In this document: piece by piece, positions 14,701-28,590 of the stretch | Layout of the letters: each line of letters opens with the position of its first letter | How positions within the stretch are numbered: the stretch's first letter is position 1 | Assembly (NCBI RefSeq): GCF_041296385.1 | Contig: NW_027184085.1 | Span: forward strand, 52,853,109 to 52,917,108 | From: Aphelocoma coerulescens | Taxonomy: Eukaryota > Chordata > Aves > Passeriformes > Corvidae | Length of the DNA stretch: 64,000 nt | Reading direction: 5' to 3' | Notes under the pieces: model-generated | Databases searched by the model: none | Told to the model about the DNA's origin: nothing | What the model saw: the letters and a program-made list of their open reading frames with translations, nothing else | Position numbers and translations under genes: made by a program

Positions 14701-17486
14701 GGATTTTCTTCACCGCTTTAAACTTTGCTCACATCCACACGTAAGCTCTAGCAGATAATTGCATTTTGTTGACTGTAGAGAATAAAAGGAGAGCAGCAGA
14801 GAGGAAATGGAATGGAGTCCCTTTCCTAATACACTGTGCAAATCATACAGTAAAACCCACAGCAAATTGTTACTGCTCTTCTCTGGTATTGCTATATTCC
14901 CAGCTGCTGCAAACTCTGCTCTAACACCACCAGAACTGCAGCTCAGAAGTTATGCTGGTGATTCTGATCTCTCCTGAACTGCACTCATTCTTTGTGGTAA
15001 GGGCAGGGGAGAATGATTTCCTGGACTGTTTACACATAAGACCTAACATCTGGCAGGTTGGCCTGTGTCCTACTTAATTTGACTTCAGTGGAACTACTCA
15101 TGTACTGCTATTCTTTCTTATACACAAAGAATTCTTATCCTAATTCCTAGACGGCTTGACTCTGGACTTCGTTGGGGTTTTTTTTTTTTTTTCCTTTTTT
15201 AAATTTCTTTTTTAATTACCTACCATTAAAATAATACCCCAAACTATAATATTTTTAAAAGTGAACCTTTTCCTGATCACCTTGTTCTCTTTGATACCTG
15301 TTCAACCTCCATGACTATAGGTTCTGAAGGATAATTCTCTTGACTGTATTTTCACAATCCTGAGCTGAGGAAATGCTGTCATCTGTATTTTGCAGGCAGC
15401 GGGTCAAAATCACACAGCAGCTGATAGAAGGGTTTCCTTTCTGAGAATGGATTCTATACTTTCTACATCAAACACTGTGTCAAACTTGCATTTATACAAA
15501 TTTTCCTCTCTTAAAAAATGCTGCAATTATTGATTTATTTATACTTATGTTCTCTCTCAGTCCTGTTATTTGTTTAAAAAGATTCAGCTCAGGCATTGTG
15601 TAACTCATGGACCGTAACTGAGTTTCAAACAGCTTTCCACCAGAATGGGAGACATGCTTGCTGGATTTTGCGTAATTCAGTACTGGTTTTGCTCTCTGGC
15701 TAAAAAGGCATGATCTTTAGAATCTGTGTCACTCTGTGCATATGAACAAAATTTTCCTTCAGTGAATATTCCATAACATCTGATGTTTTAATAAGACCAC
15801 TTGAAAGATATGTCATAAACCAGGCATAGACACATATGAATGTAAATGTAGTAGAAACAATAACAAAGTGACATTAAGCAAACAGTCCTGCGCATGTGGG
15901 TCTTGACCTTTCAAAAATTTCTGTACATATACACTTGTGTGTATTTTGCAAGACTGATGTCTTAACACTTTCCAAAAGATACTATTTATAAATATTTCTA
16001 GGTACCTGCCTAGCTTGTCTCAGCCCTTCTAGTCAATGAATAATATGCAGATGAATCATCACACTTTGTTTTTTTGGTAAAAAAATAAGCTTTGGTATGT
16101 TTCACATAGCAGCCACAAGCAACTGTAGGGGTGGGAAACCTTTGTGAAGAGCAGTCTCAAAGAAGCTATTCCACATCCATTCCACAATGTCCTCTCTACT
16201 CATTATCCTGGAAAGCATAGGAAAAACTGTTGACCAGCTCCCACTGTCGAGTACACAGGTTAGTTTAATTTTGTATTGAAATGTTCCTGTCAATCCCTCA
16301 TGCCATGGGTATCTAGGCCACATGTGCTACATACCTGAGCATTTGGGTCAATGTTTGTTGGGGCTACACTGTTCAGAGAGAAAAACTACCTGCTTTCAGT
16401 AAGACCACTAATTTAGCTGATCAAGACCAGCATTCAAATTCTGAAGCTTGTTTAATTCTGTAACAAGACTGCAAGGTTATTTATGAACTGTCTTCTTTTT
16501 GTAGCTCTGGAAACTGAGCACTATTTTGACAGTAAAGTCACAGCATCAGGGAAATGATTCCCCTCTTCTCAGACGAGTCTGGTAGCAGGTGAAAAGTAAA
16601 TAAGCAGGGCTGCCTAAGCAACAGAAACAATCTTGTTGAAGGAATGAGAAAGAATCCAGCCTAAGTTTCAGCAAGAAACCAAAGCACAAAATGTATTGAG
16701 AGAATAAATTTCGTTTGTTTTCTTTGATCTTAGACATCTGATATATACCTGCTGTCCTTTCAGTGTGCCCTTTACATTTGTCGAAAATGAGTTCTTTATG
16801 CTGCTTTCAAAGAATACTCTGAGACCCTAGTGTGGCCCTAGTGGGGGGGTGGGAAGTGGGAAAGGGATGCACTGCCACAACATCACCTTGACCTATTCAG
16901 GTTCTCCAAAACCTAATTATTCTATGTATACCTGTACATATGTATGCTTGTATTTAGACAGACTGTGAAAAGCTCCTGTCTTACTGGTACCCAGTAACTA
17001 TCAGAAACGTATTTGAACTCAAAGAAAAGCCTGCACATGCAGTTTTCTCAGTGTCTTGGCTAGACTATGCCTGGTCTTTCACAACATCAACTTTAAAACA
17101 AAATCACAAACAATGGCAGGTTTTGAAAGAAGAGTGGAAAGGGTCCTATCTTGAAGGGAATGGAAGGAAAAAGAGGTCCAGGTGTAGGGAAAGGACTGGC
17201 AAGTATATATTACTGTTAACAGAAATCTATTCATGAAGTGAGTTGCTATGAGGTTTAGAAGTCTCAGAAGAGCAGAAGAAAATTCACTCTCAGTATTGCA
17301 CAGCAATACCAGTGTGAGTTCTAAATGAGAAGAAAGGGTAAATTAGCTGGTGAGAAGCCTGGAGAAGCTTTTTTTTTTGAAGACTATCTCAAAAATCAGT
17401 CAATCAATAAATAAATAATCTACATATTGTGAAGAATTGTAGGTTTATGTGGCTTCTTTGTCACTTTCTGATGATGTCTAGATTGC

Positions 17487-17514
17487 TTTTTTTTTTTTTT
17501 TTTTTTTTTTTTTT
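17487..17514 (+). repeat. poly-T tract
   Basis: An uninterrupted run of 28 T. It could be the tail of a minus-strand retroposed copy, but no source element is recognisable on its left. Confidence 0.9.
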
Positions 17515-17754
17515 GAGTCAGCAATAAAGGATACAATCTGTTTTCTCATGGATACACTTGCAAATGCACAAAAACGGTGTTTTGAGAAATGTGTCTTGGT
17601 CTCAAACACTCACATCAGGGAAGAAGAATTCAGCATCTGTTGTATACATACTGTGAATAAATGCATAAAAAGGGATACAAATATGAATCTAACTAAATAG
17701 CTATAGAGATTTTAAGAAATGTCTTCTTCCATTCCTGAGCAGTAATAATACACT

Positions 17755-17880
17755 AGCTTTAGTCATTATGTCTCTAAATAATCAAGTCATAATTGAGCAT
17801 TAATTGCTTAGCCTGTGTCAGCATTAAGAGAAATGAGATGCAATTAATTTAAGCCATTTGGTTTTGACTTTCTGAAAGGG
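17755..17880. promoter_or_regulatory. Candidate conserved non-coding element, homeodomain motif cluster
   Basis: Within 125 bases there are several TAATT-core sites in both orientations: TCATAATTGAGC near 17,788, CATTAATTGCTT near 17,800 and GCAATTAATTTAAG near 17,841. Dense AT-rich homeodomain sites with little simple repetition are typical of vertebrate developmental enhancers. This is motif reading only; conservation was not tested. Confidence 0.25.
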
Positions 17881-20800
17881 TCTTTACTGAGGTGAATTTT
17901 TTGAGCAGCGTGCTGTTGACTAGCCTGCATCATCAGTCACTCACTAACACCTCAAGCATGGTGCAAAGCTACAGGAGGAATCACAGTGCTCCAGAATGTG
18001 TCTGAGTAATCACCAGGAGCTACTGGTGGACTCCTGTCAAGGAGCTGATGGGCTCAGAAAATGAGGAGCTCCCTACCCTGACACCTGTTTTCCAGCTGGT
18101 GATGCTCAGTCCATGTGAGTTGTAACACCAAGCTGCTGCCTGTCCAAGCAAGTGCCAGGTGACAGAGATGGCACAGCGTGAGGGGCTCGTCCTGCCACCA
18201 CTGTCTCAGCAATGGCCATGGAGCTGGGCTGGGCGAGGCTCACACAACACCTAGACCTCCTCCAAAGTCAGCAATGTGGATACATCCAGTGGTGATGAGG
18301 TCTTGCATTGCCTCACTGCGTAAAGGGTAAATTTCACACAGACTTTGCAACCAAATGGATTTTATTTCCACAGTCACAAATGTGATGCCTTCCACCAGCT
18401 CTGCAATCGCTTTCAACTTAAATAAATTGAAGCAGGCAGCAGGGCAGGGGAAATTAAACTAGCAAAGGAAAAAAAAAAATACTTAAACAGACTGGAACAG
18501 TTATTGCTGCCTGCTAGGAAATGTTTTTCTTGTCTTTTATCACCATGTACAATCCCTAGTCCCATGTGATTAGCAAATTCATCTTGAAACACTGGTGTTG
18601 CTTGACTGCAGTTGAAAAATTAAGTGGTATCTTTAAATTCTTGTTCCTCAACTCATTGAAAAGAGATGTTTTGCAGCACTTGGATTCTAGCATACATAAT
18701 CAGGCTGCACATTTCCTATCGCATTCAACACCTTGCAATCTCCTGTGTGCCGATTGTGCACAGTGCAGTAATATGTCTAGAGGTAATTATTTCTGTCACC
18801 TACATAAGGGCAAAAGAGATGAGAGTCATCTCATGGTTACCTTTTAGTATACTTTTAAATGCCTGCCTGGATTGTTTTATACATGAGGACACATTTTATT
18901 CTGGAAACTTGTTCCTGAAAACAAATGCTAAGGGAGAAGCACATGAAAGAAATGGGCCAAATATGCTGTCTTTATTCAGAAGTCTCTGAAATTTATTGGG
19001 ATTACTGCAGTAGAGGGACAAACAAAAGATGAAGCAAATAGATTTTTTTTTTCATTACATAAGGGACAAGCCCAGGAAAAGAGTTCTAGAAATCATGGTG
19101 AATGAAAATTGAAAGCCAAGTCCTTGTCCCTTTCCGCAGATTTAAAGGAGGAAAAAGCAACAGTTCTGGTCATGCAATGAGTCCCATCTATCAAGTCCTG
19201 CAAAGGAAGCTGTAAGATACCCTCTCCCTGGAAAGAGCCAGTCTACATAGTAATTCCTTATGCCACTGAGGTGATGCAGATACCTGAGGATAGTGTGGCA
19301 TGTGCAGAGAAGAGAATGTTGTGAGGCAGCCACAGCCACTGTGAGCATGCAAGGAGCAGTGGCAAGGTGGAACAAACCATCTCTGCTTGCTAGTGGGTAA
19401 GACTGCAGCAAGCAGAGTGGGGATTTCATCTCAAGAGAAGCAGAATGATAGTAGCTGAGTTAGGGAATGACATTAATCGTTCTCATCACTGGAAGGCTAA
19501 TAGAAGAATTGAGTGAAATCTGTGTCAAAAGGACCAAAATCCATTCAATCCAACCTTAGCACATAAAGGAACCACCACTGGAAAGACTTAATTTTTCTTT
19601 GTTTTGCCCTGTGGATTCTGCAAGCTGGTTTTTTGCTTTCTGATACTTCACCTAGATTTTAAATCTTGTCTCACAGCTGTGTGAAAACCAGCAATACCTT
19701 TTGTTCCACTTCAAGCATGTAAAATCTCCTTGAAACTTTGTTATCACTAAGATCTCATCCAGGGTCCTGTACCTGCTCACAGGGGTGAGGCTGAGAGCAA
19801 CAAGCAGTAAGGGAGAACAGTAACAAGGAGAAGTCCACTGGTGTTCATTCTACAGATTGAAAACTACTGGCTAGGACTTTCCACTGTGCTTACTGGAAAC
19901 AGCCAGCCTGAGGGATCTGAAGTGTGCATGGTGGTGGATGATGCTCCATTTGTAGCTCTGTTCTGGCCCAGGTGACTTCCATTCAGCCCTGAAAACATGG
20001 CAAGCACTGGCTATGATCAAAAGTTCTGAACAAACAGGACCAGTAGCATGGCTGATGAAGCTGTACTTCTGCCAAGATGGTCTGGCAGGCTCTAGTAGGA
20101 GAAAATAATATAAAATGTACAATTTATTGTGCTTTGCAAATGAGACAAAAGCTTTTTCAGTGTCACAGACTGAAGTAGAATCATGCTCTACTCCTTGTCA
20201 GACATCAGAAATGGAGAACACAGGACCACAGGGCAGGAGAGGTTCTTTGAGGCAGGACATGTGATCAGATGCTGGTCACTAATTTTGTCAGCCCCTTACA
20301 GCTCTCCATATTCCCTCCCAGTGTTACTTATGGTCACTAACAGCTCCACACCTGAGACAAAAACATAAAACTATACATGAGGCACAAACATCTTTCAAAA
20401 TATATTTCAGCCATGGCCTAGGATTGTCATTTATATTAGCTGCAAAATTCTGCAATATGAATATTTGGTATGGCATTAATATTGCAGCCATGAGCCTGGA
20501 AAAAATAACCTTTGGAAGAAGCATTTGGTTGCTTTCCATAATCAGTAATTTCCCACAACGAGAGAAAAAGGTGAGATCAGCAGTTTCACTCCATTAGCAA
20601 TATCTCTTCAGCTATTAAGTATCAAAAACTTTTAATAAGTCTGCATTCCAACCACTCCAAGAGATAAACAAAAGGGTACTAAAAGATACACTGAAAATGA
20701 TCCTTCATCAGCAGAGTAAGACTTTGTCCAAAAGTTTAGAAGGTAAATAGCATTTGGATTCTACCTGTGCGAAAGGCTAAAAACATCATCCGCAGAGATG

Positions 20801-23800
20801 GCAGGATGCTGCCAGCACAGGATGCTTCATGTAAAAATAGGCCCAAGTACAGCATCTATAGGCTCTACATTGGTTTGAATGAAGTGAGTTGAGTTGTCTC
20901 AGCTGTGTTCAAAGGGCAGCGACCCACATGCAAAAATAAAAATAAAAATAATAAAAATGCTATTTGTGGTTGATTTTAATAGGAGACAAGGAGAATTCTG
21001 AGTTCACCAGGGACACCAAGGACTGCTTAAGAAGTAATATTAATCCCCATCTACAATGGCTCTTCGGAGAACCAAGGAGGTAAAGAAGTTTGTTGCGCTG
21101 TCCTTGCAGGCTGCTGTGCAGGCAGAGGGCGCAGATGTTTGACTGGCACTTTCCCTGGTCAGCATGCTCAGCTAACTGTAAGGCATGAAAGACAGCCGGA
21201 CCACTTGGCTAGAAAGGAAGCAGGGAACAAAGCTGCAGTAGATCATTTTGTCTGTGGGAATATGAACGATTTTGGCTACACACAAGACCAAGTCTCCATT
21301 CTCAACATCATTTTGTTTCCATTGTAATATTTTCCTTTAAAATACTGAGCTTCACTGCCATTATTTTCCATGTTTCACAGTCTGAAGCTTGTTTCTTCCA
21401 CTGTATTTGTTATTTTAAAATCTTGAAAACATTTTCTGTGAATATTTTGAACAGTTATTTCCCAAGAATTTTTATTCAGCAACATTTTACTCTACCTTAT
21501 GGCAATCATTTACATACTGCAGTGACAAGTTAACTGAATTGCCTTGAGTTAGTTCTCTTTCTGCAGAGGGAAACAGTAAGAACACACTACTTGCAAGTAT
21601 GGGACTGATTCAGCATCAGCTTTAATTATTACTGGTAAGAGTATACACACACCTGGAGTGTCTGTGATACTGAGCCAAGGGAGAAAGGCAAGGGAGCTAA
21701 TCCTAACAGAGCATTGGCTCAGCGTGGAACTAAATGAATGGGAAAATGCACACATTTTAAAGTTACACACACAGATCTCAGTTTCCAATCATAACATTTT
21801 GTTTGGCCACCGAAAACCCAGATGGCGTACTGCTAAATTTCTGAAACCTTAATCAAAATTCTTAGAGGACCTTTCCTGGTTCCCATTGCTGTGCCTGTCA
21901 TGAAGCTGCACAAAAATGCATTGCTATTTGCTGGTGAGAATCTGTATTATCTGCAGAGGCATTACACAGAAGACACAGCCCTGACCACATTTAATTCAGC
22001 ATAATTTCAGGGTATTCAAGAGCTGGCAGTGCTGAAACAGTATGAATGGCTACATTGTGAAAATTATTTGAGGCAGAGATAGGAATCTGCTCTTGTACTT
22101 CAGTAGTTGAATTAAACCTGCAAAAGTGGCATTGGAATAACTAGAGAGAATACTGAATTTTCTATGTATTTGTTTAGGAAAGTATTCCTGCTGTTTTACA
22201 GAGAAAATATTTTAAAATTTTCTCCTTGGTGTTCTTCAGTCTCAATCTGTAAATTTAAAGTGGTTTTGATGTTCTATTTTGGGGGTAAATGCTCATAATC
22301 TCATAAGAAGTGTAGGATTCACTAAGATAACTATTCAATTTAAGACGCAGTTTGAGACAACATTTTCTAGTTGTTTGAACTTTTTGACAACTAAAGTTCC
22401 AAAACCTTTTCTGAAACAAGTGGGTCTACATGTGAGATATGGAAGAAGGAATCTGTAATTAGGCTGTTTTAATGCACAGAGAGGATTTAAGAGCCTTTAA
22501 GGATCTGAGAGAGAACTGCTAGACACTCTTTGTATGTAAACCAAGTGCAAGTGTCAGAAATCTCTTGAAGATTGATTCACACCTGGCAGACATTCAGTCC
22601 TGAAGGAAGGATTGCTCTCTCTCAAGTAAAATGCATCAAAAGGCAAGATCATTGAATGCCTCCTGGGCTTACCCAAAGGAGGAAGGCAGGGCTTTCATTT
22701 GACAGGAAGCTGCCTGGAGATTTTTTTATTACTGCCAGCTTTGTCTTTTTCTGTGTGGGTGTTTTTTGTTATTTTGCAGGGGGGTTTTGTATGGATTTTA
22801 AGGTGGATTAGACCATTTTAAGCCAAAGTGATTGTGACACTTGTTATCATAGCTTTCACAAGGTACAACCAATCTTCAGTCTCATACCTCTACAGTTTTT
22901 GTGGAAGGACTTGCAATAGTTCCACAGCTATGGTGACTGTGATTTCTTTTCTCCCAGAAAAGCACGGGATTGTTTATGAGGAAGGATTTTGAGGAATCAT
23001 GATAAAACACAGAATTCCTGTGTTGTATATAGCATTTCTACCATCTGTATATTGTTGCCTCTTATACACTCAGATTTCTTTTGTTGAGAGAGGAAATGGA
23101 CAAAGAAAACAATAAAAATCCACTCAATTATCAATGGGCTTTTAGATAAAATCCCATGGGCTATTAATTTTAACTAAAATTTGTATAATGATTTTAAGTT
23201 TTACGACACAGAAGTAGACTGCAAAATGAAATTAAAACAGACATGAGACATTAGGTACTGCAAACTGCAATTTTTCATGTTAACAGATTATTTTGTCAGA
23301 GTTATGAAGAAGAAATGGTGAAATATACAGAAAAAATACTATCTGATCAGTCACCTTCTCTCTTTTGGGGTTTTATTTGGCTCTGCATTTACATCTAGCG
23401 ACGTAAAGAACCTGGGTTCACTTTCAGCCCTTCAAAAGTCCACGTGCTTCTCTTTTCATCTGGAGTCTCCTTGAATTTTACAAATCTATCATTTTCCCTG
23501 ATCTGCAAAGATTTCACAAATTTCCAAGTAACTGTATAAGACTTGAGGAATGCTCCATGAAAGAAAAATTATGAGAATACAAGGATTACTTTGCTCTCAA
23601 GACATGCCACTGTACTAAAATCAGTCATATGAATTAAAGGCTTTTGACAAATGAATAATTCATACACACTAAATTAATTAATGCATTTTCAAGGCAGGCT
23701 CAGTACATTTTCCTGTGTTAGCCATCAGCACATGAGCAGAACCATAACAGCTCTGCCATTTTTGGTCCCTGTAGTCATGATTCAGGTTTGGAAAGAGGAT

Positions 23801-24084
23801 GCAATTTGCATAGCACTTGTGCGTGAGTGAAAGGATTATTTTTTTATTTAGTAGTCAAAATAGTGCTGTATACATATTACTCTTTTCAAAGCTCCCCTCC
23901 TCCCCTTTACAAGATACTAGGAGCAAAACAACTGTTTCTTCATAAACACTCCAACTACTGAGTTGAACAGGGCTGACATTTACATAAATGGATTGCAGAG
24001 CAGTTGTTGAACATATATAAGGATGATTCTCTAATCCCATTTTAATTAGATGGATGTTGCAAGCATACAAAAATTACAAGCCTC

Positions 24085-24250
24085 AGTCCCTGTGGTGATG
24101 CCATACTGGCAAGGAATCAATCACCACGGCCTTGGTTGCCATGGAAACTGATAGCTCCTGTGCCACCATCTAAGTGCTAAATGATTGGTGGTGTACTCCT
24201 AACGCAGGGAGAGCAATGAGTTTTTATATCCCATCCAGCAGCTGTGCCAG
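24085..24250. promoter_or_regulatory. Candidate regulatory element with an RFX X-box-like site
   Basis: At 24,135-24,148 the sequence GTTGCCATGGAAAC is a near-perfect inverted repeat matching the two half-sites bound by RFX factors. It differs from the symmetric palindrome at one base. The surrounding 160 bases are non-repetitive and contain further balanced motifs such as ATCAATCACC and ATGATTGGTGG. RFX sites of this kind mark enhancers of ciliary and MHC class II genes in vertebrates. No target gene is visible. Confidence 0.3.
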
Positions 24251-26019
24251 AGAGTTAATTAAAAGCAGAGAACATGAAATAAATCTAAATCTGTGTAGAA
24301 ATGAAATGTACAGTACAAATTGAATTCCCGTGTTGGACAGAAATTAATATGCAGCACAAACCACAGAGATGCCTGAATAAGCAGCAGCTGTGAATCCTGG
24401 GAACTGGTACCTCCGTGGCACCTGAAACCCAAAAGGGGAGAGGGCACCTCCTTATCTTGTTACCAAAACAAGCTCTTCCTTCAGTGCCTGTGTGGACTGA
24501 AGCATGCAAATGCATCCTCAAATGTTAAAGGTTTTCAGAAAAGCAGGAAGGACGAAGCTTAACCAAGATCTAATTAGCAACTGCAGTTTATCAGTTGTGG
24601 ACATGATGTAAGTAAATGTTTGCACTGCCATACTCAAATTCACTAGACAACCTCTATGAAAGTCAATGTGGTTTTATTGATAAGCTGTGAATTTTGAATT
24701 CATATTTCAAATATCACAATTCCCATAGCCACCCCTGAAATGCTTTTATCACAAAAAAATTAGCTCTGCATAAAATATTTTTTGGTGGAATGGGATGCAG
24801 CTGAGGCACAAGGTTCCCACAGCCCAGACTTCCCCTCCCTCAGCCCGACGGTTTAGGAGGCAGATTCCTGTGAGTGGGACTGCTCAGGTCTATTCCAGAA
24901 AGAGGTTTAACCATTCACACATGACAAACATGGAGAGTGGGCAAAGGCACCACGGCTGAACTCACTCCACTGTGCACAAGTGAAATTAAGGAGGGAAATG
25001 CTAACAATGAGGAGGTCTCATTCCAGCCCCCCATGCAAGTGTGCCTTGGACAGCCATCTTTGAAGTAATAAGAATTACTTTAGCACTGTTTACATCTGAG
25101 GCTTTTTAGGTGACTTGTATCTTGTGTCAACATTTTATGTTCAGTGATTTCCTGTTAACCTATTGGGTCAGCCTGGTGATGGGTGTTGGTCATTTTTTTC
25201 CCTCATTTTCATCCCTTCTTTTTCCTGATGTCAGCTGTTCCAGCTGATGTCACCTACACCAAAGTCTGAGGATTTTTCTCAGACTTCTGGAATGACATGA
25301 CGAAAACCAAAGCTGTTGAACTGATTCCTTGAGATGAAGTTATGGTAGCTTAACACCACACTTTTCACATTCATGTTAATTTTTCCAAGCAAATAAAATA
25401 CTGATTGTCTCTTTAAGGTATGAAGTGGAAGTATTGTTGCTTTCCAAACACCTTTTTAGTAGGTCCTTAACATGGAGAGCAGACAAAAGTAACAAACCTT
25501 TCTTGGGTATCCGCTATGACAATTTCCTAGCAACCTTTCATGGTGGAGATGAATGTCAGAGAAACTCTAGATTTTACCTTTTCAACAATGCTCATCCTGC
25601 TGCCTGTAAAATCCTCTACAGCAAAAGAAGAATAGATCTTCTGTAAAACCACAAGTGTAGTAAATTGTGAAGTTTTACAGTTTACTTTGTGTGGTTTTAG
25701 TAACATATTGAACAAATTATGGCATAAATAGATGTTGATAAAGTCTTCTCAGGGTTCGTTTTAAGCCTTCTTTTCACTGTGTGGTCACAAGCCTTAGGAA
25801 TAAATAGAAGTAATAACTTCGACAACATTACCTTAACTAGAAATTCAGAAAACTTTCAAACATATTTTAAGTGATTTTTTGTCACTTTATGTAAGTTTCA
25901 TAAGAATAAAACATCCTGCTTTGAAAAGATACTAAAGCTACCTTTTTCCTCAGATTAGAAATAAATATATAAGAGAGCATTTTGAAATTTAAGAGAATAC
26001 CAGAAATCACCTATATCAC

Positions 26020-26634
26020 AAGAGGCTGGGGATGAACAGATCGAGAGCAGCCCTGTGAGAAGGACTTGGGGGTGCTGGTGGGTGAGAGGCTGGACATGAC
26101 CCAGCCATGAGCACTCACAGCCCAGAGAGCCAAACGTGTCCTGGGCTGCATCCAAAGCAGCGTGGGTAGCAGGGGAGGGAGGGGATTCTGCCCCTCTGCT
26201 CTGCTCTGGTGAGACCCCACCTGGAACCCGCCTAGAACCTGGGGTCACAGGAAGCTCTGGGGTCCCAGAACAGGAAGGACCTGGACCTGCTGGAGTGAGT
26301 CCGTCCAGAGGAGGGCCGCCAGCACGATTAGAGGGATGGAACAGATCTCCTTTAAGGAAAGGTCAGGAGACTTGGGTTTATTCATCTTGGAGAAGAGAAG
26401 GCTCCCAGATGTCCCTAAAAATGCTTCTTCCTTATGAGATGGTAAAACACTAGGATAGGTTGCCCAGAAAGGTGATGGATCCCCCATCCCTGGAAACATT
26501 CACAGTCAAATTGGATGAGAGTCTGAGTAACATGATGCATTTGAAGATGTCCCTGCTTATTGCAGGGGTATTGGACAAGATGACCTCCAAAAGTCTCTTC
26601 CAGCCCAAACTATTCTATGAGCTTATGAGTCTAT
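26020..26634 (+). mobile_element. CR1 LINE, 3' end, 5'-truncated
   Basis: A plus-strand CR1 copy. The 3' half of ORF2 is followed through recognisable blocks: 'ggacttgggggtgctggtggg', 'gtcctgggctgcatcc', 'ctggtgagaccccacctgga', 'acctgctggagtgagtccg', 'gagggccgccagcacgat', 'cagcccaaactattctatga'. It ends in an imperfect ATTCTATGA tail near 26,630. It is 5'-truncated and frame-broken, so it cannot move by itself. Its GC content stands out against the AT-rich surroundings. Confidence 0.93.
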
Positions 26635-27477
26635 AATTAATTAGTTGCTGATGCGTTGCTTTAGTTGCACTTATTTGTGTGCAGTTGAAGAGGCATCATA
26701 GAGTGCATACACCTGATGTATTGTTGTATGGTAATTTGGACAGGAGTATTGGTCCATTGAGTCAACTTTTTGACAGATTACCCTGGAGCTTGAGTTCGGA
26801 TACTGCAAAGATAGATTTAGTGAACCACTGGCAACTATCAAAGACAATTGGGTTTTTTTTACCTTGGTACATTTTTATAGGCATTATTATGCCTTGTAAT
26901 ATTATTCTAGCCTTCTGATAACATCTAAATGCAGCATTAAAAAATACTTGAAGTATGCGACAAAATATTCATAACGGATATTGGCCTGATACTACGCATA
27001 CTGCATGAAAGGAACACATATATTTTGGAGAATATGTAAATTCATTGACCATGCATGCATGTGGGTGAGAAGAAGTTATTTTGAACTTGCTTTCAAATTA
27101 CATGTCTATGTATCAGTTGAGTTTACTGAAATTCCAATGCTTAAAACAAAATGAAACCAGAGTAGGGCCTCAAGATGAAAATCAGCAGTAACAAAAATGT
27201 TCATATTCTAAGCTGTTAATCAAAAGAACAAAGAACCAAAGACAATCTTCCTTTGGCTGATTACCAGTTAATTGAGTGCATCCAACATTTCCATGAGGCT
27301 TAACAAAAGTTTTGGATAGAGGACGTTATTATGGATCATCAGAATTGATTGACTTTGCAATGTTTGCACTGTTGCACGAGTTCATGGGTTTCAGTGTCTG
27401 CAAGGGTGGTCAGTCTGTTTTGCTCAGCACTGCTTCTTTTCCTGCCAAAGACCAGGGGCATCGTTGGGCCTCTTTGG

Positions 27478-27521
27478 GGGGGGGGACAGTGTGTGTGTGT
27501 ATGTGTGTGTGTGGGTATGTG
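27478..27521 (+). repeat. G-tract plus (GT)n microsatellite
   Basis: A run of G followed by GTGTGTGTGTATGTGTGTGTGTGG. It lies about 130 bases left of the provirus insertion site. Confidence 0.9.
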
Positions 27522-28200
27522 GTATTTTTGTGTGCACCACTCTCCTTCCCTGGAATGAGCTCTTTCTGAAGATACAGTTTTCTTCCCGCACAAAAACTAC
27601 CCCAAATGGCAAAACCTCCCCATCTATTGATTGAAATAGCTATCTGTTTGTCATACATGAAGTCCCTAATTAAGTTTGGTCTTTGCATGTTAAGTGCCTT
27701 AATTAGTTAATTTTGAATTAAACAGTTCTTTAGATTAAATGATAAAGTTAACCCATCAGCCCAGGTACAAAAATCAAGCTTTATTAGTAGTGTTTTTACT
27801 TGTTCAAAGCAGTTTGTCTGTACCAGTCCCAGTTAAAATTCCCAGTTAAAAGTTTACTAGTTAAAAATCCCTTTTTCAAACTCCAAACTACTTGTACATA
27901 GTAAGAGTTGTTTTTCCTATGTTCATTGTGTATTTTTATAAGTGTTTTAAGAAGTATTGAATGTATTTTAATGGTTTTTTTAAAGTTTTGCTTTGCACTT
28001 TAGTCTTGGGACTAACTCCAAAACCCCAGTTCCTAACAGCCAATTGCTATTTTTAGCCCCATAGCCGTTATTCTGCAAGTAAGCTCCATAGCAACCTGAA
28101 TCTTAATGAGGGCATGTTACCACCCTTACTTCAACTGCTGCTACCCCCCTAACGACGACAAGCCATTGGTAGACAGAGATGATCTGTCAAAAAGAAAGCA

Positions 28201-28287
28201 CCAATCACTTGAAACCAAAGGGGTGTGCTATGGGCGGGCTGTGGGCGGGCTGTGGGCGGATCGGGGCGGAGCAAAGGCACTATAAAA
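28201..28287 (+). promoter_or_regulatory. U3 core promoter: CCAAT, GC boxes, TATA
   Basis: CCAATCA opens at 28,201. From 28,231 an 11-base unit with core GGGCGGGCTGT is repeated and followed by two weaker GGGCGGA and GGGGCGGA variants, giving four potential Sp1 sites. TATAAAA stands at 28,281. The same array is present in the 3' LTR at 38,325-38,411. The spacing is that of a classic RNA polymerase II retroviral promoter. Confidence 0.85.
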
Positions 28288-28584
28288 CAACGAGGCAGCC
28301 ATCAGAGCAGGTGCAGATCACTGCAGATCAGCTGTGGTGAGTGCCAGTGCTGGGTACTTAAGCCTGACTCCTATCTAGGAGCCTTTAATAATTTCTCCTT
28401 TTGACTTTTAGACTAGCTAGAAGTCAGCCCAGCACTGCAAGTTTTCTTTCCACTAGAGGTTCAGTGCTGTTAAAGCCTGAAGATCTCTTAATCCCTGCGC
28501 TCCTGGGGCATACCTCCTGAGCCACTAAGATCCCAAATTTTTATATTTTTCTAATTTCTGTAATTTTTCAATTTTTCTATTTTT

Positions 28585-28590
28585 AATAAA
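28585..28590 (+). terminator. LTR polyadenylation signal AATAAA
   Basis: AATAAA about 300 bases after the TATA box, in an AT-rich stretch. The copy in the 3' LTR (38,709-38,714) would end the viral RNA. Confidence 0.8.

Larger units (their letters stand above)
11706..26019. other. AT-rich single-copy non-coding DNA
   Basis: No coding gene, RNA gene or transposon with clear ends is seen. Short frames of up to 107 codons (for example + 18,666-18,989) look like chance. The stretch contains a T-tract at 17,487-17,514, short GCAA repeats near 13,826, an AAAAT repeat near 20,934, a homeodomain-rich stretch at 17,755-17,880 and a near-palindromic RFX-type site at 24,135. The last two resemble vertebrate regulatory DNA. 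Confidence 0.55.
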
